Below are positions 34,901-48,054 of a stretch of DNA of 64,000 nt, piece after piece. The DNA lies in NCBI GenBank assembly GCA_025602915.1, contig JAHLJZ010000067.1, forward strand, positions 62,001-126,000, given 5' to 3'. The stretch is from Paraphysoderma sedebokerense (Eukaryota; Blastocladiomycota; Physodermatomycetes; Physodermatales; Physodermataceae). The notes beneath the pieces are model-generated. The model was given only the letters and a program-made list of their open reading frames with translations. It did not search any database and was not told the DNA's origin. The translations under genes were made by a program, and so were the position numbers. Position 1 is the first letter of the stretch; each line of letters starts with the position of its first letter.

Positions 34901-35470
34901 CAATTTTGGATTTGGTATGTGTCGAATTGTAAATTCATTTATAGTTAGTCTTTAAGGGAAAAAAAACCCAACTTCTGGACTTCTGATTGCCACACTCTCG
35001 CCAAATCTAATATTTTGTAACTATGATAGGTGGGCCTATGCATTCGTACCGATAACGTTATACCAAACTCGATTTTTGAATGAAATGGTGATAGGAAGGG
35101 ACAAAATTGGATATTTCAATTTAGCAATTTTAGGTGTTCCCGAGACAGTATTCATTATTTTAGGTAATGCTGATTCTTCTAGTGAGTCTCCATGAGTTAG
35201 ATCATAAGCTAATATCAAACCCTCTCTTTAGCGATCAAGCATGTCGTCCCTCAGATTAACTGGTCGGATCCTAAAAGAGTCGTTGGAGTTTCTTTCAGTT
35301 TTGCGAGCTGGTTCCTCTCTTTTGTGCACACATTCCTGATCGCGTCTCCGGATCCCGCGACAAAAATGATTGCCACGACAGCCGATAAGTTGAAATTACT
35401 GGCCAATTTTGGAAGATTACAGGTTTTTATGGCGACTGATTTGTTGAGTTTGACCAGTAGTGGAATATAG
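31954..35470 (+). CDS. Large unrecognised secreted protein (about ten exons)
   Basis: Exon 1 (31954-31985) joins the exon beginning at about 32084 to give a signal peptide, MNYYLIISVLSALLNILLVP plus AQSQS. Further exons begin near 33288, 33380, 33628, 34342, 34647, 34833, 35031 and 35232, and the frame ends at TAG 35468-35470. The N-terminal 300 residues look like a beta-rich ectodomain (VEVPSYIIVITASTFDG, LLIRPSSTASFLLDDLSG), then come dibasic sites (RRMLRRLNKRDDDEEDDDD), possibly for Kex2-type processing. The middle is helical and Ser-rich (ITKQ and LADLSKNFTTSLSS regions). The C-terminal third has hydrophobic helices (LIKVAVALAMEFGSSTQKAA, FSFASWFLSFVHTFLIAS). I know no family. It sits directly after the hydrophobic-repeat pair on the same strand. 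Exon borders are hand-made and the last ones are less certain. Confidence 0.6.
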
Positions 35471-35913
35471 AGGTCGTTGGTCTGTGAGTGTGTAATATAC
35501 TTTAAGGACCCTCATGTAAATTTTGTAAAATAATGATGAAAATCCAAATGTCAAAAATACAAGATCATAGAATAAAGCTTGTAGATATGTTTAAGTCTGC
35601 TTTCTTTCCGTAGGGATGCGATTGTACCACCGTATTCAATATCAAGGACTACCTTGACCACATCTCATGCCCGTTGACTGTACTGATTTGTGTATTAATT
35701 TTATTGATATGACATTAATGTAATCTTCGTAATATTCATATCAGAGGAGACCGTAATCTCTTAATAGAGATAGTTTGTTTGTTTTCATTTATCCATCGTT
35801 TTTGTTTACATTGATCGCATCGCGAATTCAGCAAGTGCAATGACATGATTCACAATCAACATCCTAATGATGCCCTAGTCTAGTTGCAACTATTATAGCA
35901 TAGTCAGTCCGAA
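35471..35913. other. Spacer between the secreted-protein gene and Vps8
   Basis: Contains an AATAAA near 35573 for the upstream gene and AT-rich promoter sequence for the downstream one. No further gene seen. Confidence 0.4.
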
Positions 35914-38900
35914 ATGAGTGGCTCGCCGACAATCTCGTCTTCACATACCCTACAATCCTATATTTCTCGGTTCGATGCCCTCAGAATTAACGATACCGAA
36001 TTGCCTTCCTCTCCACGTCATTTAATACAATCACGACTGAAAGAACTCTACAAAGTCCTCGAAGACATCAATATATCGATTGAAGGGGAAGGAATTTTTG
36101 AACTTGAAATTATAGCCTCCAGTCATGCAGATGAAGTCATCAAAAAGCAGTTAATACAGTTGAGTGAGTTGATTGAACGAGAAGTCGCTGGATATGAGGG
36201 TGTTTTGCAATTGATGGACACCGGTAAAGTACATTCTTTCAGCAGCTCCATATATAAATGAGAAATTGTTGAATTAACCCTTTCTATCCTGTCCTTTTGA
36301 TTTGGTTACTTTTTCGCAATGGCTTTTTATATCTTGCGTATTCCAGCCGGCGGATTGTCTTTGGCCAACATATTGTCCGATACTGAGAATGAAGATTTTG
36401 AAAACCAGATGGATGGATCCATCTCAGAATTCGAAAGTCATATTGGGACAGATATTGAATCTGGGTCTGAATTTGGAAGTGATTCGCACTTTGAAATGGT
36501 AATACATGAGTACCCTGTTATGGATACCCCTCCATAACATGAAGTTAATCATCCTCTTATTCATTTTAGGATATGCCATCACGCCCTCGTCGATTAAACT
36601 CCTTTTCGGAATCTTCAGTCACTTCTTCAGTTCCTTCCTCGATCCTACATTCCTCTAATCGTCCAAGGTCAAAGTCAAGGTCGAGATCGCCATCCCCAAC
36701 AAAGCCCTCAATAGTCTCAAATCTTTCGCGGCGCACTTCGACTCCTCACCTTAGAAACTCCTCTATCTCATCCTTTAATTCTTTATCGAGTTCGCAATCC
36801 CGGTCTGCTTTGAGAAAACGTAATTCATTTGATTTGCCGCCGCCTTCAAACTCCATTTCAAGATCACAACGGTCTCGATTATCAACTATCCAGTCATCTA
36901 ATGCTTCAATTTCATCCTACAATCTCGAATTTACGCCTTCATCTTTGTCAGAGCTATCTGATGATTCTAATCCGTTCGACGTTCTTAGTTGGGTGGAATT
37001 GAGAGGCATTACTGGAATAGCATTTAATCCCTTGAAAGGATACGGAACTCCAACGTCTTTGGCGGTAGACAAAATCTCTTTTGCCAATACTGCTATTTGC
37101 AAGACGTTGATGATTATTTTATCCTTAGGTCGATAGGCATATTTGTCTTGGAACGACTCATGGTTTAATACTTGTATTTGATCACTCTCAAACTCTTAAA
37201 GCCGCGTTATCAACTCCAGGCTACTCTTCGTCAAATGGTAAGAACGATGATGATTCTTTCCGGGATTTTTCTCCTTTTCTTCTTCGCCTAATACTCCTTG
37301 CCATCTTGAGATGTAACTAATTTTATTCGACACAGTTCCCGATTCCATTACAACCCTAACCACTACTTCCTCCACTCTTCTTGCCGGAACTTGCTACGGA
37401 CGCATTCACATATTCGACCTCCAACGTTTCGAACTTATCAAAACTATCCCACCGTACCTTTCCTCTTCTTCCAATCCATCTTCGAAGTCAAAATCAAAGC
37501 AGCGGAAACCGGAAGATCACAGAAAGGAACAATCTCACAATGTATCTATAACTCAATTGATATTGACGTCGAAGCCAGATTCCGTGAAGTCATTTGTGTC
37601 GGTAACGTCACAGGGGCTTGCTTTTCTGCATCAATTGAAAAAAGGGAATGTGATCACAAGGGGTACAATTTCAATTGCCAGTCTGTTATCTGGGAGTGGG
37701 ACTTCTACTGGAAGTGGGAACACCAGTTCATACAAACCAAAAGGTGCGGTGAAAGTTGAAACCTCTAGGTTGTTCGGAAGCGAAAAGAATAAGCTGAATA
37801 AGAATGGATACACATGTATTTTCGATGCACGTTGGCTGTATAATTTGAATGACGATGATAAGGGTGACGCAAATAGCGGACTTAGACTCGGTGGGGTGGT
37901 AGCTATTATCACTCCGTTTAAGGTAAGCCATCGTTCCGGAATGCATGTTCAAACCATTTGGCTTTTACTTTCTTAGTCATCAAAAACATATATTTGAACT
38001 TCAGTTGTTAAACTTTTACATTCCCTATTTTTTCCGTATCCCTGGTGTTTATGCCTCAGATGGTGCTGATACAAACAAAACCAAGCGTTAAGACTCTTTA
38101 TCGGGTATTACGAGTCGATACGCCGGCCCCGGACATAGGTTCAGGGAACGTGGGGATCGGTACGTTTCTACCACATTCCCTTTTTTTTTTGCTCATCTTC
38201 ACTACCTGCAATATCTCTTACGATTTCTTTCTGTTTCAACGTATTCCGACGTAAAACTGATCAGCATCATTGGCCTATCATCCTCTCCCGTCGAGTAAGC
38301 TTCCTTCCTATCGTACTTCTTCCATCACGACGGCCTGTGGATATTTAGCCTTCTCATGGGGAAGCTGGATTAGTATAGTACAGTTGCAATATAGAATCAG
38401 CTCCTCTGGCCTCACCTCCGCCAAAAAGACAGGTAAAGAAGGAGGAAAATCTTACGAAAGTGGAAGTGATAGTGGAAGCAGCACTCGAAGCGAGAAAAAA
38501 GTTAGATTAGAAGTGACAACTATCGGCGAGTTTAATGTTGGGGAGGGGATAATGAGATGTTGGTGGGTGGATGATAAGGTATGCGGCCCTTTTCGTTGTT
38601 ACCTTCCTCTTCCTTGACAACGATGGTCGCTGTCTCCGATGTACACAGTCCCTTCATCTCGAATTAATACGAAAACTATATTTCAAATAGTGGCTTCTTC
38701 TGCTCACTCAATCTGAGCAACTGCATGCCTTCTACGCTCCAACGATGTCACTTATCGAGTCAAGTGATATTAAAGATAAACGAATTCAATTGCAAGATTG
38801 GTTTCTGAATGTCGTCAAACGGCTTTCTCCGTTAGCCCCCAGCCATTCCCCTCCTCCGTTCTCTTCTGACTTGTCAAACACTTCAGTGCAGTCGCGCGGC

Positions 38901-41900
38901 GTAGAAATTAGCTCAAAGGGTGGGGTGGTCAAGGAAAAAATTGCAGTGAGAGGATTCAGCTGTACGGAAACGTGGAAAGAATATGACAACAGGGGGTCTT
39001 TCTTGGTGCTGGTTTGTAATCTTTCTATCCTCATTATTCTGATTTCTTGTTGTGTTGTTTCTCTGAAAAAACCAGTCGGCTTATGTCCTTCCTCAACAGG
39101 CCAACGACCGACTATACATTTCGACCTTAAGACCTTACACCTCTAGGATTAAATCTTTATTAGTTCAGCAAGAATATGCTACGGCTCTCGACTTGTGTCA
39201 CACTTTGTATCTGGCTTATGGTCCACAATCCAGAAAACCGTCATCGTCCTATTCAGAATCACTGTCTGCGTCAGACGATGAAAGTGCAGCACCTGGTGTC
39301 CCTATTTTGGCAGTAACTGGTGTTCCGAATGATAATAATCAGTTTCATGGAGATTTAAGTGAACTCGTAAGAGATGTACTAGTTGCGTGGCTTACACTAA
39401 TTGCTACGTCTAACGATGTTTTGAGTTCATATGCGGCAAATGGTAAAGAAGATGAAGACCAGCAGGTTAAAGAAATTCTGAGATCTTGGGTTAATATATG
39501 TTCTGATATGAACATGATGGACGTCTTATTTTCGGATGTGTACGAGTGTTTGGTCAGTTCACAGCCACTGCAAAATTGGTTGGATTTATTCTACGGCATT
39601 CTCTCTTCTCTCATATTACCGAAGACTTCTCCTCCCCTTCCGACGCCATCATCGCCTTCCCTACCACTCACTCTACCGCCTAATGTACTCCAGGACTTGC
39701 TTCGACACATTGCACTCGAGGGCAACTACTCAAAATTTGAAGATCTAATATTAAATATTCCGGAACCAGAACTCCTGGATCTAAATTTCGTTTGGGCCAT
39801 ATGTAAGTCGCATCGGTTATGGCATGCGGCAACATATATAAGCGCTTGGGTTGTCAGAGATTGGGTGGGAACATTTTGTGAGCTAATCTTTGCGTTGGCC
39901 GACCTTATGACGAAAAACAAAACGAACGGAGTAACCGAGGACGCGTCTGGTAGACAAAGCGAAGAGAAAAACGTGAAACAATTGATCTTCGATTATTTAT
40001 TCTCCGTATTCGGTGACAAACGTCCGCCATTTGTGAACTTAAGCTCCAAAGATTCAGAGGAATCAAAACTGAGTTTGCTCCGCTTTATTTTTTCTCCGAC
40101 GTATATTTCTGTTTCATCTATCTTGTCAGCAACTTCGTCTTCTCTTCAAGCGTCCTCACATTCTCCGTCCAACACTACGATAGAGTTAACAACTCTGCCA
40201 CTGCCATATCGGAAATCACGTGGAACCCAGAGCATCAATAACGAGAGTGAATATCCATATATCAAATTCTTGATTTACCTTAATCCATTGAAATTCTATC
40301 GAGTACTAGAGACAGCTTTCAAAAATGACGAAATATGGAAAGCTATTGGCCAAAATCAGCCACATAATATTGACATTCCATTTTCACCGACTACCAATCG
40401 ATTCCCGTTCATATCACCATTTGATCAGTCGTCTTCACTGAACCTATCAACGTCTGCTAGCAGCGTTAATTCTACTACACGTATAACGAAACAATGGATT
40501 ATCGACACTCTTATTTCGCTATATCCATACGATGAGTTGAATAGGAATCGTTTGGATGTATTGCGGAAATCAGATGTCGAAGAGGACATGTTAGGAGTTG
40601 AAATGCTCGCGCTTTATAGTTTTATTGGCAAGATAGTGGTGGAATGTAAAGATGATGTCGTACTCAGAGATCAAGTTTTGCACGATATATTCTTGATGTT
40701 GACAAGTGTTAGCGTTAATGCCAATGATGTCTATGATGAAGAATTAGGTTCGTTATTTACTATTTTTGCCCGCTGTCTAGTGTGTGCTTCCAATTCTCTT
40801 TTTTGTTCAAAAAGCTCCTTGACAGCTTAATGCAATGTGATAGATGTACTGACATGATTTGATTAATTTTCTTGAATTGGCTCTGATTACGTTACTTCGA
40901 CTCACCCAGACACATTTCTACATTCCGAGAGACAAGACGCCATCATCAACCTTCTTTCTCTCCTTTCATTGGACACCACCTCTCAATCCCATATTCTGGA
41001 ACTCTGTCAGTCGTCGAAGCTGTTTAAGGTTTTAATATGGGTATATACTCGGCAACGCCGTTTCGATATGGTGATCCAGTGTTATCTATCTGATTCGCAA
41101 CTATCCCCCGTCGTCTTCAATGTAATTAATGGCCTCCTTGGAGATATTGAATTAAGTTTAGATGTAAAGAAGGAAGTCAGAAAAGTGGTCATCGATGAGG
41201 TAATGAAATTGGCAGATATTGACGTCAAAGTCCTTGCGAATATGGTTAAACTATTTATGATTGAGAACGTGGACTTAATTTGGAGTAAATTGAAAGAGAC
41301 GAAGTTTGAATTTGAATTTTTGCAGGCTTTTGTGGAAGGAATTGAAAGCAGCAGCAGTAACGCTGATGTCGAATTATCCACAGATATAGCGAGCTCGGAA
41401 GATGATTTATCTTTGTCTATGGATAACGAGAGATGCCTAATCGAACGTCTTGATATGCCAGTATTATCTGAACTGGTAGAACGATACATCGCTTTACTCG
41501 CTCGACGTCAACCAAAATCGGTCTTCCCCTTTCTGCTTCAACTTAAGTCACCAATATACCGAAGTGAAAAAGTTTTAAAAATTATTAGAGAATGTGGCAT
41601 TGTCGATGCTACTGCCTGGCTATTAGAGAAACAGGGCAAAGTTTCAGAGGCATTGGATGGAGTTCTAAAGGTGGTGAAAGGAAGATCACGTTTTTGGTTG
41701 CAGCCGGTTGAGAGTAGTCACACAGTACCGGCAATTGATGTTGAGCTATCTGAAAATGAGCAAACGAATGGCGAAGAAGGAGCCGAATCGACCAAAAGGA
41801 CGGTTGCAGCAGAAGGCCGGAAAAACCAGTTGGGAGAACCAGTGTACAAACCTAGTGCAAAACCAGCGCTTATCAAAATTAACGCTATCCTCAAATTCGC

Positions 41901-43194
41901 CATTCAGTTGTGTCAACGGAATTCAGTGGCCGATTCTCTTGAAACTATTCAACTTTGGTTCAAACTGCTCGATACTTTCCTGCTACTCCAAAAATCAATC
42001 AAATCCGCCATTCCCATTCTACCCACGAAAGAAGCACCGTCAAATCAAATAATTTTGTTATCTCCAATTCATGCATTCACACACTTTATTCAAACGATAA
42101 TGGAGTCTATGTTTGGATACGTTTCCTTGCCTCCATTCCTATCTCAGCTCATACAACAACAGTCTTCAGCGGCTAGCTTTGGGGAATTTCGATACATTAT
42201 TTTGCCAATGCTAGATTCTTATCATCATGAATTCAACCTGTATAATACGACTTCCCGGTTGATCAATGCGGATCTCTTCAAATCCTTCCATAGTTTATAT
42301 AGGCGTCTTTTGAAGCCTGTGAAAGTGCGAAAGCAGATTTGTGGTATATGTAAAGAAATTTTGGTTGGCTCATCAAGTGTGAATATGAATATCTGGAATT
42401 ATCGACAGAGGATCGATGAAATCGACGAATCTAGAACAACGAGGAAGGTGGTGGTGTTTCAATGTGATCATGGATTTCACAAAGATTGCATGGAAAATCA
42501 ACTACTGAATGGAATAGATGAATATGACGAAATGCATAAAACCATTGGATTCGGCGTGTGTGTTTTGTGTGGACCAGAGCAAATACGACGTTTAAAAAGA
42601 AAGCAGCTGGCGGGAAAGCAGAAGGTAAGACTTGGAACTTTTATACATCTTTGATGAGTTTTGTATATGAATCATTCAACAATTGACGAATATCGTTTTA
42701 TGAATTGGTATTACAGGTTCCGTCGCCTAAGTTGGTGAAGTCTATGGAAGCCATGATACCCAAGCCATCACAGATTCCTGAACCGGAAACACTTATTTCT
42801 GCATATTTGCAACATGACAGAGGAAACAAAACCTCGCGAACTCCAGAATTGGTATGATTCTTTATATGGAGCTCTCACTCTCCGAATTATCAGTTGGATT
42901 TATGATTTTCGTACTCATTGCCTTTTGTGTTGACATTCTGAAATCTCACAGTATACCATACTTTGCCGTCTCGATCCTGGTTCATACGATGAATTGTACA
43001 TGAACTCATCTAAACCCAAACCGTTAACCGATTTTATTAATTCGTTTCAAACAACTGATAGGAAAGATTACAAGCTGGAGCTTAAACCGCAAGCAAGTGT
43101 GACCCAGAAGCAATTATCAGACGAGGAGCGAATTAAGAGGGGAGTGCCAGGGTTATTGCCGATGAAAGCGGAGAATAGTGGTTGGACAAATTGA
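35914..43194 (+). CDS. VPS8: Vps8-like CORVET tethering subunit with C-terminal RING-H2
   Basis: Vps8 is the Rab5/Vps21-binding subunit of the endosomal CORVET complex. The gene is long, with about a dozen exons. The N-terminus is helical, followed by an acidic segment (ILSDTENEDFENQMDGSISE) and a Ser/Arg-rich low-complexity region (36575-36960). Beta-propeller-like strands run from NPFDVLSWVELRGITGIAFN through HICLGTTHGLILVFDHSQ and LLAGTCYGRIHIFDLQRFEL to about 38600. The central Vps8 segment includes RLYISTLRPYTSRIKSLLVQ and QEYATALDLCHTLYLAYG (39110-39230). Long alpha-solenoid exons span 39200-40790 and 40910-42625. The C-terminal RING-H2 has CGICKEI, FQCDHGFHKDC and CVLCG (42340-42580), with a long loop between the first two pairs. 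The last exons end in SGWTN at 43194. Vps41 is the main alternative; size and the Vps8-type centre favour Vps8. Some exon joins in 37000-38800 are not fully resolved. Confidence 0.75.
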
Positions 43195-43208
43195 TAATAT
43201 TGCACTCA

Positions 43209-43214
43209 AATAAA
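43209..43214 (+). terminator. Poly(A) signal of the Vps8 gene
   Basis: AATAAA 15 bases after the stop codon. Confidence 0.4.
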
Positions 43215-43830
43215 TTGCTTAGAAACAGTGAAAATCGCTTGACCTATATATTCCTTAATTTGTGGCCTCTTTGTTAATTGCTTAAATTCTAGAGATTTGA
43301 GGCTTAATGTTCCCGACGGTGTACACAACCGCAGCTGCGTGATCAGACAGTGATATCCCAGTACGCTCATCTGACGAATCAACACGATAGGATTAAGGAT
43401 GATTGCTGACACCCCATTTTGCCAGCGGGGCAAATCTACATTGTCGAACGTTGTTACTATTGTCCACGATTGTGTCTTCTAAGCCAGTCTAAGCAGAATT
43501 CAGAGGTTGCAACACTGCGCGACCGTGATCGCCACCGCGACGCCAACCACCAGCATGAGCAGCAGATAGATGTCCAATTTGTGCTCTGCGAAAATTCAAT
43601 GTGCTTTCAGAAGCGATGACTTTGCTTTGCCATTCTGTTGTAAGAAAAGGATATAAATGTCCCCGCAACTTCCCTTCATTTTTCTCCATTTTCAGGACAT
43701 TCATTCCTCCATTTTCCTGCTTAAGAAACACGTTAGAGTGAAATCATTCTCCTCAGTTTCAAGTCTCCTTGTCCAAATCAGACACATCTGGCCATTCTGA
43801 TTTTACATCTTAAAGCCCGTATTGTTCAGC
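43215..43830. other. Spacer upstream of hexose transporter 1
   Basis: No gene recognised; overlapping short ORFs on both strands at 43419-43731 have no family features. CT-rich stretches near 43670-43720 probably belong to the transporter promoter. Confidence 0.35.
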
Positions 43831-45996
43831 ATGCCCCTCAGTATCAGCCTCAGCCTTTCAAATGCTTTAGGTAAGCAGGAGCATCAAACTCCGCCATCTA
43901 CTTTTTCTGCCATCTAGACTTTGACCCCGCTCCCCGCAACTTTAAAAAAATATTCTAAATGCCAAGTTTGCTTCGTTAGGAACGATGCCTTCTTCAAACC
44001 GTTACTCTATTTTTGTGTCTATCGCTGCGTCGGTGGGCGGTGTACTGTTTGGTTACGAAATAGCAGTCATCAATCAAGTGTTCCTTCTAAAATCGTTCAA
44101 ATCGTATTTCAACCTCGAAAACAGTGCAAGACGCTACGATGATGCCACTGGGAATGTCGTTATGTCATTTTTGATTGGTTGTATGTTAGGCGCTATGATG
44201 TTGGCATTTATTGCAGGTACGTTTTGTGAAGGAAGAATTTAGAATGCCTCTGTACTTTCAGTCTGACCGGGACACCGGGACTGCGCACGACTTGGCCACA
44301 AATTGTTTACTTATATTTTATTATTTTTGTTTCATCATTTATAGATTTGCTTGGTCGAAAACGTTCAATATGGCTGGGATCTATTTTATTCTCCTTGGCC
44401 GGAATTTCTCAAGCGTTCAGCATTAATCTGTGGATGTTATTAGCAGGTTCGCTACTACACAGATTTTACACTTTCCCTTTAAATGTCCATTGACATCTAT
44501 TTTGTCATTTAGGACGATTAATAGCTGGTTTCGGCGTTGGGATTTTATCAATGACAGTGCCGTTGTATATCAGTGAAATTTCCCCTACCGCGATCCGAGG
44601 ACGAATGACATCCCTCAACCAACTGATGATCACCATCGGTATCGCTCTAGCTAATATCGTCAATGCCATTCTTAGAGTATCATTCGAGGAATCAAATCAT
44701 CTGAACTGGCGTATCGCTTTCGGACTTCAATCTGTGCCCTCGGTAATTTTACTCGTGGGCTCAATTTTCCTACCTTATTCCCCGCGGTGGCTGTTACTCC
44801 GAGATCGCCCGGTAGAAGCGTTAAATGTATTGGCAAAACTGAGAGGTGATACTATGCAGAGTGGCATGGTGCAGAGAGAGTTTTGGCAAATTAAAGAATC
44901 TGTAGATGAGGAAGTTATGAGGGGAAGGAAATTGAAATATCTGTTGAAACCGGGTATCCTGAATCGAGTCGTGATCGCTAGTTGTCTACAATTTTTTCAA
45001 CAATGGAGTGGTATCAACGCCGTGATGTACTATTCTAGCCGGTCGGTACTACCTTTACTGAACTGATGGGGTCACATTGATATCTGATTTCCTTTTCCAG
45101 GTTGTTCCAAGGTTTTGGATTTGACGCAAAGACTGCCGCCGTGATTAATACTGTTATTGGAAGCATTGTCAACGTTGTCGGTACTCTACCTGGTTTATAC
45201 TTTATCGAACGAGCTGGCCGTCGAAAATGTTTGATAGTGGGTGGAATAGTCATGTCGATATCTATGTGGGGACTCGTCGCCGTCATGAACGTTTATTTCA
45301 GCAAAGCATATCAACAGCAAGTTTTCAGTATTGATAAGTTAAATGCAGGAGATATTGGTTTATGGGTTGCTATCGGCGGCAGCTGTTTAATTTATCTCTG
45401 TAAGTTTGCAATTTCGCAACTGGTCCTTTCAATTTTTGTAAAGTGAATTGTTTCATGTTTACTAACGATCCATTTCTCTACTCAAACGACAGATACCGCC
45501 GCATTTGCCATGTCATGGGGTCCCGTTGTATGGGTTTATCAATCCGAGGTAAATAAGACAAACTAGTTGTTATTCGACACTCTACAATCTGCATGAACTA
45601 ATCACATTCCATTAGATTTTTCCTATTCACGTTCGTGGCGCTGCAACCAGTATCGCAACCTTATCAAACTGGACAAACAACGCTATCCTCGCCAAAGTAT
45701 GGCCATACGCACAAACTTACCTCGAAGGCAACCAATATATCGTCTTCGGAATCACAACGCTATTATCTGTTATCTACGTTAAATATTTCGTCGTCGAAAC
45801 TAGAAATTGTTCACTCGAAGAAGTGGGGTTCTTGTTTAACCAGGGAAAAGGACAAGATTATGGAACTAAATATGATCGGTCTTATCTCCAAGACAGTTTG
45901 GGAAGGATACAACGAAACCAAAACCAAATGGAGATTCATCCTGAATTGGGTCGGAATGAAAGGCCGTATGGATTTGAAACAAGTTACTGGAAATGA
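43831..45996 (+). CDS. Hexose-type MFS transporter 1 (547 aa, seven exons), diverged motifs
   Basis: A plasma-membrane sugar transporter of the Hxt/MST type with 12 predicted membrane helices. Exons: 43831-43870, 43980-44216, 44345-44446, 44513-45041, 45101-45399, 45493-45548 and 45616-45996; 1644 nt in frame. Visible family motifs: VGGVLFGYEIAVINQ (helix 1), DLLGRKRS, GRLIAGFGVGILSMTVPLYI with SEISPTAIRG, QQWSGINAVMYYSSR, ERAGRRK and SWGPVVWVYQSEIFP. Two usually strong motifs are altered: PESPRWL is PYSPRWL, and the C-terminal PETKG is VETRN. It lies 2 kb upstream of, and is paralogous to, transporter 2 at 48055, and uses more AT-ending codons. It may be a less active or specialised copy. 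Confidence 0.9.
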
Positions 45997-48054
45997 GTCT
46001 GGATTCCGTTATCAATTTGTCGGTTTATGTAGATAATACTTTTGTAAAGTCATTGACCTAATTTTTTTTATGGATCACACATTCTGTCAGACGACATATT
46101 ACTTAATACACTGCCTTGTAAATATAATAAAATAAAATATTTTTGACTGGTGAGATTCAATTGGTCTTGTTCTGCTTTTGGATGTGCCAAATGATAAGAT
46201 GTTCTTTGAAAACTCCGTCACGATATCTTACAACACACTACATACCTTCGTTGATACGTCAACCGGTTGAGATTGGAAGCAGCATTAGTCCACAATTCAC
46301 ATACGCAAAATATCTGTGAAATTTTTAGATTGAGTGGGTAGTATCAACAAGTACTAAAGTCTTCCGCCTGCCACTCTGCTGAAGGCCGCGGCAGTTGAAG
46401 GTCTCGCGAATTGTCAGTTCCTACGGTCAATTTTCGTAAATCCAACTATCATCCGATACAAATGCCCCATTTGAATACTCTTTCGTATCCAAAATTATTC
46501 TTGATTTCGCACAAACCAAATGTATTGAAGAGAACTGTCACATTACATCACGACGTACAATGTTTTCGAGTACCATGTGATTTGGTTGCCCAGCAATTAT
46601 CATAGTTTCGAAGCTTGTATATGTTTAAAAACTGATATCGCAGAGGCTGATTAAGTGCAAATCATGATTCATGGAAGGCTGAGGGAAGATGCTGATGGCA
46701 GCACCCAGCGTTGCGTTTTCCCAAAGATTCACACAGAAATTTGAAATTTGAGTATCTGTTTGCGGTGCTGAAATGCGAACATGTGGATCCGGATTAATTT
46801 TCCTACTGATCTGGTGTATGGTGCTAGTGATTTAATCAGACTTATTGGTTCTATATTTGTATTTATTGTTTACATTTTTCAAGTTGTACAATTGGTGTTT
46901 CTTTCACAATGATTATGTTTGAAAAAAAAAGATATCGACGAATTTTGCAGTATCAAGAAGATCTCATGAATGATTTATGGGTTTCAGATAAAGTTGATGA
47001 ACCGAGTCCAAGGAATAGATTTATGCCATAATTTCTTATCAGCTAAACAATCATGTGTGGGAAGCAGGGGGTATCTGAACTCTGAAGCCTAAAGATGTTT
47101 GAGCAAAAAGAAGTTTCAAAGCATCTCATACTGTGGCAAGCTGTTAATCAACTTTGATCAGCGGATTGGGTACCCGAGTGAAAGGGCCAGGCGATCGCGC
47201 AGGATAAGAGTGTTGATTATCCATGCAATCTTTAACAAGTAAGAAGCATGGCTAAATCATTTGCTAAAAGTTTGCACCCTTCAAGTTGACTGACAGAGTC
47301 ACAGAATTAGTTTAGATTGGGGCTGGGAGTCTCGGCGGAGAAGATGGTGCAAGTGTTTCAGCAGTTGGCGGGTTGGCGAATGGGTACAAACGCAAGTGTG
47401 TCGGATGTGAAAAATGCGGGGGTCGCAAAGATTTGGCAAATTAATTTACAGGAAATTCTCAGAGGGTGATTGCGTATTGTTTGTTTAAATTACTTTAATA
47501 TGTAAATCGAGTAATCTACTTTGCAATATTGGATAGAATCAGAGTTTACAGAATGTGTGTGGGGGCAGATAAAGGATCGCACGAGATGACGAAATGTCGA
47601 TAATCTATCTTGGGGCGATGGCGGTATAGGTCAGAGTTACAATCTGTTACAGTGAGGGAGGGTGGGCGGATGAGGTGGGTGCGCCCAAATAAGCAAGAAA
47701 GATTTTGTGACGAGGACAATGGGGCGAGAGTGTTTTTTGCGGGGGGTGGTGCTATTAGCGTAATATTGGGGGGGATGATACAGTGGTATTGTGATGCTGG
47801 ATTAATATTGGCGGCGGGGTCGGGCGTTGCGGAATGCGCATCAATTGTGGATAATGAGCGACACTTGGCAAGGAAAGCCAGAGCAAAGCGTTGTCGTGTG
47901 ACGCGCCAGAATCGCATTTAAACCAAGGGCGGCCCCCTGCTTCAAGTCCACCCTGCGGCCGTTCGCTTTTTTAACCCCCTCCCCACCCTCATTCCGCTCT
48001 ATCCCTCCTCCCCTATCATCTCGTCTCTCGTCTCTCAGCTGCTGTATATCAACC
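45997..48054. other. 2-kb spacer between the two transporters
   Basis: AATAAAATAAAAT near 46127-46140 serves transporter 1. I see no gene in 46150-47530. The part 47580-47930 is GC-richer, with overlapping ORFs on both strands that look like chance. The last 100 bases are very pyrimidine-rich. Confidence 0.4.
47971..48050 (+). promoter_or_regulatory. CT-rich core promoter/leader of hexose transporter 2
   Basis: A dense pyrimidine tract (ACCCCCTCCCCACCCTCATT, CCCTCCTCCCCTATCATCTC, TCTCGTCTCTCAG) lies immediately before the start codon at 48055. Such tracts mark strongly expressed fungal genes (established knowledge), which fits the C-ending codon bias of this gene. Confidence 0.45.

Noticed and set aside
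47546-47921. Overlapping 103-aa (+) and 123-aa (-) ORFs in GC-richer sequence
   Set aside because: No motifs, no splice logic and mutual overlap; the GC-rich stretch alone makes long chance ORFs likely.
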